Under the pieces are notes generated by a model. It had not been told where the DNA came from. It worked only from the letters and a program-made list of their open reading frames with translations, and did no database searches. Shown piece after piece: positions 52,932 through 61,344 of a DNA stretch of 64,000 nucleotides. This stretch comes from CBDBND01 sp965262665 (lineage in GTDB: Bacteria; Pseudomonadota; Alphaproteobacteria; Rhodospirillales; Rhodospirillaceae), in the NCBI GenBank assembly GCA_965262665.1, contig CBDHFR010000003.1, positions 434,001-498,000 on the forward strand, in the 5' to 3' direction. Numbering within the stretch: the stretch's first letter is position 1; each line of letters begins with the position of its first letter. A program made the position numbers and the translations under genes.

Positions 52932-53447
52932 ATGGCCTCACCCAAAATCCGTTTGTATGTCGCTGCGTCGCTGGACGGATTTATTGCCACGCCCGACGGC
53001 AGCGTCAGTTTTCTCGACCGTTTCAAAGGCAACTACGGGCTGGATGCCTTTCTCGCCGAAGTGGGCACGGTGGTGATCGGCCGCATCACCTACGATCAGA
53101 TCAAGGCTATGGATCAATGGCCCTACGAAGACAAGCGGGCTTACGTGCTGACCACCAATCAAATCAAAACCACCCACGGCAATGCCAAAAGGGTGGACTC
53201 CGCCGCCAAACTGATTCCCCGGCTGCGCATGCTGGAAGACGGCGACGTCTGGGTGGTGGGCGGCGGCAAAATCCAGCGGGCGTTTCTCGACGCCGGTGCT
53301 GTTGATCAGTTTGATCTGTTTGGCATGCCGATCATTTTGGGTGCCGGCATCCAATTGTTTCCCAGTCAGGCCACCGGCGTTGAAATGAAACTCAGCGACG
53401 CGTCCACCTTTCCCGATGGCGTGCTGAAACTCAGTTATACGAAATAG
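52932..53447 (+). CDS. RibD C-terminal/dihydrofolate reductase-like protein
   Basis: 171 residues: KIRLYVAASLDGFIATPDGS, VVIGRITYDQIKAM, YVLTTNQIK, DVWVVGGGKIQRAFLDAGAV and PIILGAGIQLFP. The family uses NADPH on pterin- or flavin-like substrates; members outside riboflavin or folate operons have unknown roles. Start 15 bp after the molybdoenzyme stop, so probably the same transcript. Its end overlaps the convergent pseudogene frame. Intact. Confidence 0.85.
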   Translation: MASPKIRLYVAASLDGFIATPDGSVSFLDRFKGNYGLDAFLAEVGTVVIGRITYDQIKAMDQWPYEDKRAYVLTTNQIKTTHGNAKRVDSAAKLIPRLRMLEDGDVWVVGGGKIQRAFLDAGAVDQFDLFGMPIILGAGIQLFPSQATGVEMKLSDASTFPDGVLKLSYTK

Positions 53448-53508
53448 TACCCTTGGGTTGTTGGCATCCGTACACGCAGTCCTGATTCATGATCGGACTG
53501 AGGATGCC

Positions 53509-54295
53509 TACTCTTGTATGGTTCTGGCGACCCGGAGACCGATAAAGATGCCCCGGCTGCCGGCCCCCATGCGGTGGCGATGATCGGACCGCAGATTGAG
53601 CGCACTGTTAATCCACGCCCCGCCCCGATTGTTGCGCTGGCAGTGACCGTCCCTTTGGACAGCGCTGCCATCTGTGGGGGCGCCGTCATAGGTTGACTGA
53701 TAACAGTCCTCGACCCATTCTCACACATTGCCGTGCATATCATGAAGCCCGAACGCGTTCGGCAGCTTGAGTCCGACCGGACGAATGTGTCCGCCTGAGT
53801 TCTCACCAAACCACGCATAGCGGCCGAGCTCTTTGACATCGTCACCGAAGGAAAACAAAGCCGCACTGCCGGCGCGTGCGGCGTATTCCCATTCCGCCTC
53901 TGTCGGCAATCGGTAGGGCTGTCCGGCACGGGTACTGAGTTTCTGGACAAACACCTGAGCTTCATTCCAGGAGACGGTTTCGACCGGAAGATTGGCAGTG
54001 CCGTCCTGGTAGTCGCTGTGGTTTTCCCCATCACCGCTGTCCAGAATTCCTGGGTCACTTCGTACTTGGCGAGGGCAAACGAACCAACCGTCACGGTTCG
54101 CTGCGGCATTTCATCGGGCGCAGGCATGAAATTGATGCTCGGGATCGGTTTGGCGCCCATGACGAAAGTGCCGCTGGGAACAATCACCATTTCTGGACAG
54201 TCCTGGCAATCCTTGAAGGTTGTGCCGGGCGTTTGCGCGAGAGCAGGCAGGCAGCCCAACAGGCCAAACAGCGAAAGCGCCCAAAGTACCTTCAT
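53509..54295 (-). pseudogene. Formylglycine-generating-enzyme-like exported protein, broken
   Basis: Starts MKVLWALSLFGLLGCLPALA (signal peptide), then CPEMVIVPSGTFVMGAKP, RTVTVGSFALAKYEVTQEFW. A frameshift near 54020 moves to NEAQMFVQKL, PYRLPTEAEWEYAARAGSAA, LPNAFGLHDMHGNV, then TGA at about 53733 where relatives have Trp (GNVWEW). After it EWVEDCYQ and GLRVARTIQ complete the FGE-sulfatase domain. It is a paralogue of the intact divergent gene at 54441. Confidence 0.8.
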
Positions 54296-54440
54296 GGTGA
54301 TAGTGTCCTCGAGACTAGCCTGTAGTGGGACTGTAAGGTAACGAACATCGAACCAACCCGCTATCCTTAACCCGGATCATGCACCAACCCCCGATATCGG
54401 CTACTCTGATGGCCGGTGCGCCGATAAAAGCAGAGCAAAC

Positions 54441-55229
54441 ATGGCTGCAGGAACAAGAGTTCGGATTGTATTGGTGTTGGGAGCTCTGCTTGGCCTGTCA
54501 GCGTGTGCACAACCACCCATCGCGTCGATAAAAGACTGCGCCAATTGTCCTGAAATGGTTGCCATCCCAGCCGGCACCTTCATCATGGGCGCAGACCCCG
54601 ATGCGAGTCCCGTGTTTACGCCGGTCCCCAACGAACTGCCGCAGCGCACCGTGACGGTTCGTTCTTTTGCCATGGGCAAGTTCGAAGTTACCCAGGCCCA
54701 ATGGTTTGAGGTCACGGGGGAACGGCCGAGCGAGTTCATTGGTGACGATCTGCCGGTCGAGACTGTCTCTTGGAATGACATTCACGGTTTTACCGAGAAA
54801 CTCAACGCCAAAACGGGCCAACTCTACCGGCTTCCCACGGAAGCAGAGTGGGAATACGCAGCACGGGCAGGCAGCACCACGCAATTTACCTTCGGCGATG
54901 ATGTCGGGGCGCTTGGTCAATACGCCTGGTATCTGGACAATTCGGAGGGCCACACCCACCCGGTTGGCCAGAAACTGCCGAACGCCTTCGGCCTCTATGA
55001 CGTCCACGGCAATGTCTGGGAGTGGACCGCCGATTGCTACAAGGATTCGTTTGAGGGTGCGCCCAAAGACGGCAGGGCTGTGCAGAAAGACGGTCATTGT
55101 TACCGGGTCGATCGCGGCGGATCGTGGATCAACAAACCCTTTAACCTGAGATCGACACAGCGGCATCGCAGCGGCGCCGGCGACCGATATTTTGGTATGG
55201 GATTCCGGTTGGCCCGATCACTCAATTAG
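54441..55229 (+). CDS. Formylglycine-generating-enzyme-like lipoprotein
   Basis: 262 residues. Signal with lipobox (VLVLGALLGLSACAQ). FGE-sulfatase fold: CPEMVAIPAGTFIMGAD, RTVTVRSFAMGKFEVTQAQW, LPVETVSWNDIHGF, YRLPTEAEWEYAARAGSTTQ, LPNAFGLYDVHGNVWEWTAD, RVDRGGSWINKP, GMGFRLARS. True formylglycine generators use paired Cys near the C-terminus; the RHRSGAGDRY segment here lacks them, so it is probably a non-catalytic or differently acting member of the family (as with EgtB-like or sulfatase-associated proteins). No sulfatase gene is nearby. Divergent from its broken paralogue. Confidence 0.82.
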   Translation: MAAGTRVRIVLVLGALLGLSACAQPPIASIKDCANCPEMVAIPAGTFIMGADPDASPVFTPVPNELPQRTVTVRSFAMGKFEVTQAQWFEVTGERPSEFIGDDLPVETVSWNDIHGFTEKLNAKTGQLYRLPTEAEWEYAARAGSTTQFTFGDDVGALGQYAWYLDNSEGHTHPVGQKLPNAFGLYDVHGNVWEWTADCYKDSFEGAPKDGRAVQKDGHCYRVDRGGSWINKPFNLRSTQRHRSGAGDRYFGMGFRLARSLN

Positions 55230-55374
55230 CCGTTCGGTTAACTCATCATTGCGTGTAGCGCCAGCGAACATTGTTTCGTGGTCCTTACACATTTTCAAAG
55301 GCGTCGTGCCACATGGGCTACCTGGTTTGATATTCAATGATCGCGTGCAATGATCGTTTTTTAAGGAGACGGCT

Positions 55375-55973
55375 ATGAAAGAAATTGGATCGAAATTGTC
55401 ACGCCGGACACTTGGCGTGCTGGCTGCCTCCGCGCCTGGACTGGCCTTGTCGGGTCGACCTGCGTGGTTGTCGCCGAAGAGCCGACAACCACGCAGTAGG
55501 TCCGTGAACGTTTTCCGGTCTTAGCACGTCACGAGGGCGTCTGGGACGGCACGTTTATGCGGTTGGATGCGGACAACAAGGTGGCTGCCGAATTTAATTC
55601 GCGAATCATCAAACGTTTCCTGCCAGATGAATTTTGGCCGCAGATCTATCACCAAACCAACATCTATGACTTGCAGGACGACACGCGTCAGGTCATCGAC
55701 ACAAAAGGCGAGTACCGTGACGGCAAGATCCATTTCGGCAGCGAACGAGTCCAGGGCTGGCAGCTCGATGACCTGACCGATCCGTTCCATCGCACGGTAT
55801 TTCTCTACATGGTCTACACCGGCAACCCGAATCAGTACGTCTATGAGTTGATCAACATTTCAGATGACGGCGAACACCGGACGCGGATAACACAGTTTCT
55901 CGAAAATGGTAGGAATTCCCGGCGCACCTTGATTGATGAAGACCTTGTCAGCCGTGACTGGTCTAAATTCTGA
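55375..55973 (+). pseudogene. Tat-type exported DUF3598-like (lipocalin-like) protein, frameshifted
   Basis: AAGGAGAC precedes the ATG at 55375, which starts MKEIGSKLSRRTLGVLAASA, a twin-arginine signal. That frame ends at 55524 (FRS*). A second frame, from about 55500, reads VRERFPVLARHEGVWDGTFM, NSRIIKRFLPDEFWPQIYHQ, YDLQDDTRQVIDTKGEYRD and DEDLVSRDWSKF. HEGVWDGT is how DUF3598-type beta-barrel proteins begin. One or two bases are lost in 55440-55500. Role unknown. Confidence 0.55.
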
Positions 55974-56029
55974 TGATCACGGCATGCAGAAAGACGGACG
56001 ACACTGTCACGAATGACGTTTGATCGTAG

Positions 56030-56614
56030 CTAGACGGCAGAGGCTCTGCGCCGGTTGAGGACGATGAACATCGTCGCGAAAACGATGGAGACGAGCAGCG
56101 ACACACTGAGGCCGATCGCCTCGCCCCACCACAACACCCCGTAGTGCAGCACCAGAAACGCGAAAATCATAATGGACACCACCCTGAGAGCGCCTTGCAT
56201 GGTCAGCGCCAGAAAGGTGCCGCCCAAACGGATGTGCAGGATTGCGGTCAGAGACGAAAAGACGATGGGGAACGCAGCGCCCATGCCAGTGTCGATGGTG
56301 CCGAGGGCATCGGACAGGGTCACCACAGCCGCAACGAACAGGCCGACGACAAAGGCGCGCAATGGCAACTCGAACCAGCGCGGCTTTGTCGACGGAATGG
56401 TATCGATCTCAAAGACCATTTTACGGGTCAGCCAAATGCACACGGCATAGATGACAATGTTGACCGCAAGGGCAGTTAAGGGCGACCAGGCGACTTGGGA
56501 AATGGGAAAGGCAAACAGCGCCCACACTGCCAATCCGCCGCCGACAGTACCGAACACGTTGGTCCGGGGAGCCAGGTAGATGTGCGAGAACCCCCGCGCT
56601 ATGAAAACGCACAC
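56030..56614 (-). CDS. Polytopic membrane protein
   Basis: 194 residues with about five predicted helices: VGGGLAVWALFAFPIS, LTALAVNIVIYAVCIWL, LPLRAFVVGLFVAAVVTLSD, FPIVFSSLTAILHIRL and IMIFAFLVLHYGVLWWGEAIG. No known transporter signature is recognised. The start is a GTG at 56614 without a strong ribosome binding site, and the N-terminus (FSHIYLAPRTNVFG) reads like an internal loop, so the gene may be 5' truncated. Not in an evident operon. Confidence 0.55.
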   Translation of the reverse strand: MCVFIARGFSHIYLAPRTNVFGTVGGGLAVWALFAFPISQVAWSPLTALAVNIVIYAVCIWLTRKMVFEIDTIPSTKPRWFELPLRAFVVGLFVAAVVTLSDALGTIDTGMGAAFPIVFSSLTAILHIRLGGTFLALTMQGALRVVSIMIFAFLVLHYGVLWWGEAIGLSVSLLVSIVFATMFIVLNRRRASAV

Positions 56615-56677
56615 GCAGTTTATTTCCTATTATGGATCCTCCGGCTGACCGGCGGCTTATTGTGTATGCGCGATCAC

Positions 56678-56704
56678 AGCCGCCCGGGAGAGGCGGCTTT
56701 TTTT
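56678..56704 (+). terminator. Strong rho-independent terminator
   Basis: AGCCGCC-CGGGAGA-GGCGGCT followed by TTTTTTT, embedded in a longer palindrome GATCACA...TGTGATC. No plus-strand gene ends just before it, so it may end a small RNA or serve the rearranged flank. Confidence 0.75.
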
Positions 56705-56779
56705 GTGATCTTCACAGCAAAGACCGTCCATCCCCAAGCGACTGAAAATGCGATTGAGTGATTTTTAGGGAAGACAGAC

Positions 56780-57015
56780 ATGAGCAAGCATCTAGACATT
56801 GAAAAAGAGTTCTTTCTCCGCAGCGCCCGGGGCAATGAATACGATGCGTATGCTGCCTTGGTGGCCGAGGTGGATGCCATGCATCACGCGGAAATACCGG
56901 CGTTGATCAAAACGCCGGAACGGACCAAGCCAGAGGAGCAGGACTTTCTGACCTGCCTGCAGGACCCCGATCGTTTGCTCGATTTCGCCGTGGAAGACAC
57001 CGAAGGCGAGCGCCA
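56780..57015 (+). pseudogene. Unknown gene, 3' truncated
   Basis: An ATG after AGGGAAG starts MSKHLDIEKEFFLRSARGNE, YDAYAALVAEVDAMHHAEIP and LTCLQDPDRLLDFAVEDTEG. The frame then enters sequence antisense to the ParB-like fragment (from about 57015). Family not recognised. The minus-strand frame over this stretch is a shadow. Confidence 0.4.
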
Positions 57016-57436
57016 TCACGATCCGGCAAAAGGGGTTCAACTGGTTCGCGCGGCGATGCTTGTGGAGCATGAACACGAGGGCCTCTTCGTCCGTTAAGTC
57101 ATACTCAATGCAGGGCAGGGTTCGACGGCCCTGCTGGCGGGCCACCGCCCACCGCTCATGGCCGTCGAGGATTAAGCCGTCCCGGTTCGTCAGCAACGGT
57201 TCGACGATGGGGCGGGGCTCTGCCGGGTCGTCGGGGATCGTTGTGGCCGCTAGTGGACCGAAGACTTCGAGATACACCGAGTGAGGGCGCAGTTGCTCAG
57301 GCGAACGATGGACCAGCCGGAGTTCCGGAGCCGTGGGACCGTCCGGTGTTGCAATCGTCACGGCTGCCTGTGACACGGTCTGTGCCGTGCCTTCCGTTCC
57401 GTGCAGCGGGCCTTGATCCGGGGGTAGGTTACCCAC
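57016..57436 (-). pseudogene. ParB-like nuclease domain protein, 3' truncated
   Basis: LRPHSVYLEVFGPLAATTIP, EPLLTNRDGLILDGHERWAV, RQQGRRTLPCIEYDLTDEEA and MLHKHRRANQLNPFCR. ILDGHERWAVA corresponds to the ParB/Spo0J GxxRxxA-type motif II. After NPFCRI the homology ends at the junction with the plus-strand gene. It follows the AlpA-like gene by 4 bp, as in mobile islands. Confidence 0.7.
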
Positions 57437-57440
57437 CGTG

Positions 57441-57656
57441 TCAGCTTCCGGCGCTGATGCCGGCTTCGGCTTTGCGTGCCTCGATCCATTCCGCGATCGC
57501 GGACTTCGGCCAGGCCACGGCGCGCTTACCTATCTTCAAGGGGCGAGGGAAATCGCCCCGCGCCATCGCCGCGTAAATCCATGCCCGCGATAGGCCGGTA
57601 AGCGCCTCGACCTGCTGTCGCCGCAGCAGAGGGTCAACATCTGGATATCCGTGCAT
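57441..57656 (-). CDS. AlpA-like helix-turn-helix protein (second island remnant)
   Basis: 71 residues: LLRRQQVEALTGLSRAWIYA, AMARGDFPRPLKIG and AVAWPKSAIAEWIEARK. This is the same family as the regulator at 23162 but not closely similar. With the ParB-like fragment it marks another decayed integrative element; no integrase is left. Confidence 0.8.
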   Translation of the reverse strand: MHGYPDVDPLLRRQQVEALTGLSRAWIYAAMARGDFPRPLKIGKRAVAWPKSAIAEWIEARKAEAGISAGS

Positions 57657-58054
57657 CGGGCTTCTTTCTCAATTGAGTAGAAACCGATAACTGCCACCTA
57701 GCGCTCGAAAAGTCGTAGTGAAATAAGAGTCACCTGTGCTGGCCTGCAAAATGGGTTGTTTTTTGTATTGCCCCATGCAGAGACGACAGCTTCAAAAGAT
57801 CGTCCCAGCTTTCCATCGTCTAACGCCTTCCTCACTGCGTCGCAAATCGAGTTTTTCTGCTTCGCGTAATGACCCCTGTCCCTTCCGAAAACCTCATCCG
57901 CCAAGACCAAGAAATGAAGGTCGATCATCCAAAATTCATTATCTACCCAGAATCATTGATTCGGCCTGAATTTAGTATTTTGCATTGACCTGATTCGGCT
58001 GCCGATTCATGCACCTCTCCAACGACACGAGCAGCGAACGACTTAACGGCGAAG
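57657..58054. other. Degenerate region with a palindromic-repeat half copy
   Basis: CCCTTCCGAAAACCTCATCC at 57881-57900 is a half copy of the palindromic repeat. A minus-strand frame (NSICDAVRKALDDGKLGRSF, ending at 57698) may be the tail of an island gene. Nothing else is recognised. Confidence 0.45.
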
Positions 58055-58282
58055 ATGCGCAAAAGGGCCTCCTTTCTGACCGCTGACGAACCCAAGGCAC
58101 TCCTGAATGTCATGCGTAAGCAGAAGGTCGAAGCGCTGCAGGTACGGCGCGCGAATGCGCTGGTTGCCCTTGATGATGGCCACAGCGTGCAGATGGTCTC
58201 CAGGATATTCTATCTCGATCCCGACACGGTTCGCGGCTGGCTACCCGTTGCCTCGAACCCGACTTGGACCGGCAACTGGTAG
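58055..58282 (+). pseudogene. IS630-type transposase N-terminal fragment
   Basis: LTADEPKALLNVMRKQKVEA then RRANALVALDDGHSVQMVSR and YLDPDTVRGWL, the helix-turn-helix leader typical of an IS630 subgroup. The DDE domain is missing. Confidence 0.6.
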
Positions 58283-58305
58283 GATCCGCGTCGCACGGTC
58301 CCCCC

Positions 58306-58440
58306 GACGCATGGAGGTGCAGGTCAATATCGTGGCCATCCAGTTCCTGCATGAAACGGCTCAACCGCGCGGCAGTGAACAGCACACCGCCGGTGTTGCC
58401 GGGGTCCGTGGTATAGGGCTCTATGTTGAATTGCGTTGAA
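58306..58440 (-). pseudogene. Amidohydrolase (YtcJ-like) fragment
   Basis: FNIEPYTTDPGNTGGVLFTA then ARLSRFMQELDGHDIDLHLH A. The last His-Ala matches the HxHAxGD metal site region of amidohydrolase-3 proteins. Both ends are missing. Confidence 0.45.
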
Positions 58441-58521
58441 TATTGACCCGTTCAATGTGAGCCTGATGATGGCTCGGTTTTATTCTTTTTTGTCGGTGTT
58501 TTCTCCATTTAGGGCGGTTGA

Positions 58522-58857
58522 TTGTTTGAACCGGTAGCTGTCGTTCCCGGTCTCGACGATGTGGCAATGGTGGGTATGGTCGGTCTGATGGAAATTCGCG
58601 ACCCCCCTCTTCCCGAACCGGCACACGACGTTCGCCGCCTTGGTATTGGTGGCGTTGCCTTAGTGCTGTCCGTCGCCGATGCGGACGCGGCAGCCGAGGC
58701 GGTTATAGAGAACGGCGGCACTGTTCTCATGCCCGTGACCACCGCGCGTAATCTGGGAGATAAAGACGGCGGCTTCGTTCCGGCCAAACTGTTCATGGCG
58801 CAAGATCCGGATGGTTACTTTCTCGAAGTGTTTGAACCCCTCACCGAGGCTAACTAG
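58522..58857 (+). pseudogene. VOC/glyoxalase-like protein, N-terminus lost
   Basis: MVGLMEIRDPPLPEPAHDVR, RLGIGGVALVLSVADADAAA and LFMAQDPDGYFLEVFEPLTE. This is the C-terminal beta-alpha-beta-beta-beta half of a VOC protein, with the terminal E of the metal site in FLEVFEP. The first half is replaced by unrelated DNA before about 58520. The stop abuts the next ATG (TAGATG). Confidence 0.65.
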
Positions 58858-59858
58858 ATGAGTCAAACTCAACACGAATCTATGATTTCGTCTTTAGTCG
58901 GTATTGTCGGAGCTGATCACGTACTTGATGACGAAGAATCCCGGTCCCTGTTTTCAACGGATTTGTTTTACGACGGCGCCGCTCCGATGTGCATCGTCAG
59001 CCCGGCCACGCCGGAAGAATTGGCGCAAACCGTGCGAACGCTCACGATGGGTGGATGCGCCATAGTGCCCCGTGGCGGCGGTTTGTCCTATTCCGCAGGA
59101 TATGTCGCCAATCGAGCCGACGCTGTGCTTTTGGATATGCGCCGGCTCAATCGCATTGTGGAGATCAATGAAGACGATCTCTTTGTCACCGTCGAAACAG
59201 GTATCACCTGGTCCGCCCTCAATGATGCCCTTGAAGCGAAAGGATTAAGAACACCGTTTTGGGGGACGGGTTCGGGTAAATATGCCACCGTTGGTGGTGC
59301 CCTGTCACAGCACGCGATCAACTTCGGAACGGGTCAGTTTGGCCTTGCCGCGCAGTCGGTGCTCGGTTTGAGTGTGGTCACCGCCGATGGTTCCGTTTTG
59401 GTGACTGGGTCCGGCGGCACCAACGAAAATCCCACACCCTTTTTTCGTCACTACGGTCCGGACCTGACCGGTCTATTCGTTGGCGACTGCGGTGCCCTCG
59501 GCATCAAAGCCAAGGCCACATTGCAGCTCATCCGCCGGCCGCCAGCAACACTACATGCCTCGTTTGAATACGAGACCATCGACGCCTTCCAACGGGCGAT
59601 CAGTGAAGTGGCCAGGTGTCACGTCGTATCGGAGTGTTTTGGCTTTGATCCCAGCTTTCCCAACATGCGCACCACATACGCCGGGATTAAAGACGGCTTG
59701 AAACTGCTGGCCGGTGTCGCCAAAACTCAGGGATCAGTGTTAAGCGGAGTCAAAGAAGCGGTCTCTGTGGCAGTGGCAGGTGACTCCTATTTGAAAGATC
59801 TCGGCTATTCTATCCATGTGACCGTGGATGGCCGGGACGAAGCAGATGCGCACTCTAA

Positions 59859-60765
59859 GAGTCGGTTTCGAAAGTCATGCGGCTCGGGCCAATCTGCGGA
59901 CGAGGAGCATGACGGAGGCGGCGTAGAGGAAGGCGCGGGCCGAGGCGATGGTGGCCTCGAAGTCCTTTGCCAGTCGCCGGTTGCGGTTGATCCAGGCGAA
60001 GAAGCGCTCCACGACCCAGCGGCGCGGTTGGACGGCGAAGCCGACCTGATCGGGGCTTTTGCGCACGATCTCGACGGCGATCATGGTGGCCGTGGCGACC
60101 TTCTCGCCGGCGTAGCCGCTATCGGCAAAGACCTTCTCGATGAACGGAAACGAGCCGCGTGAGGCGCACAGCAGCGGCCCGCCACCATCGCGGTCCTGGA
60201 TACTCGCCGGATGCGCCTCGAGCACGAGGCCGCGCCCGTCGGTGTCGACCAGCGCGTGGCGCTTGCGCCCCTTGATCTTCTTGCCCGCATCGTAGCCGCG
60301 GGGGCCACCAGCCTCGGTCGTCTTGACGCTCTGGCTGTCGATAATCGCGCCGCTCGGGCTGGCCTCGCGTCCGACCCGCTCGCGATCGGCCATGACCAGA
60401 AAGTGGTTGATCTTCTCAAGGAGGCCGTCGTCGCGGAACTTAGCGAACCAGCGATAGATCGTGCCCCACGGTGGTAAATCGCTTGGCAGCAAGCGCCAAG
60501 GGCAGCCAGCCCGCATCACGTAGAAAATGCCGTTGACGATCTCTCGCATCGGCCATGACCGGGGCCGTCCCGTGCCATGAGCCGGAGGCAAATGAGGCTC
60601 GATCACAACCCACTCCGCATCGGTCAAATCAGTCTGATAACGCAGCGCCTTGCGGCTATGCTGCTCTCGGGTGGTCGGCGTCCACATGGCGGCTCCAGAT
60701 CGGTTTCAGCAACCTTCCTGGAATCACATCGACACCGGCCACTCAACCCCTTTCGAAACGGCCTC
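59859..60765 (-). mobile_element. IS5-family element, copy 3 (907 bp)
   Basis: Same ends as copies 1 and 2, opposite orientation. Target TAA is duplicated exactly (59856-59858 and 60766-60768); removing IS and one TAA restores the reading frame of the oxidase (DAHSKMAMARDAL), so this was a simple recent insertion. Confidence 0.93.
59875..60687 (-). CDS. IS5-family transposase (copy 3)
   Basis: 270 residues, same as copies 1 and 2 except Asp for Ala in LTDAEWVV. DDE residues intact. Confidence 0.93.
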   Translation of the reverse strand: MWTPTTREQHSRKALRYQTDLTDAEWVVIEPHLPPAHGTGRPRSWPMREIVNGIFYVMRAGCPWRLLPSDLPPWGTIYRWFAKFRDDGLLEKINHFLVMADRERVGREASPSGAIIDSQSVKTTEAGGPRGYDAGKKIKGRKRHALVDTDGRGLVLEAHPASIQDRDGGGPLLCASRGSFPFIEKVFADSGYAGEKVATATMIAVEIVRKSPDQVGFAVQPRRWVVERFFAWINRNRRLAKDFEATIASARAFLYAASVMLLVRRLARAA

Positions 60766-61344
60766 TAAGATGGCCATGGCGCGGGACGCGCTTAAACCGG
60801 GCGGCAAGGAAACCGAAGCCAGTATAACCAAAGTCATGCGTGGCACACCGTTTCCCGATGCCAACATCGCTGTCGGACACGAGGGTGAATGATGGATTCC
60901 CATGCACGGGATCGTACCCCATTCTCGCTTAGACGCACTTTTGTCCAGTCTTCATGAATTCATGGACGAACGGAAAGATATCCTTGAGCGGCACAATATA
61001 ACATGGAGTTTCGTCTGCGTGCTTGTGGGATTGTCAGGTGTCTTGATCGAGCCAAATTTATATTGGAGGGATGCACGGCCCACCATGCTGGACGGTTATT
61101 TGTCCGAAAGTCATATCAAAGACAAACCGAAATACCCGGAGGACTTGGAGGCGCGCGCGGCAGTAAAGTCTTTGCGCGAAGAGATGATCACTTTGTTCGG
61201 GTCGCTTGGCGGTGTGCACATGCAGATCGGGCGGGTTTATCCCTATTTGGAAAGCCAGAGCCCTGAGATTCAGGCCTTGCTTAAAACCCTCAAAACCCAC
61301 CTCGACCCCCGAGGCCTGATGAACCCAGGATCATTGGGACTTTG

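Noticed and set aside
56792..57015. C-terminal extension of the ParB-like protein
   Set aside because: It is antisense to a better plus-strand frame with a ribosome binding site, and ParB similarity ends at the junction.
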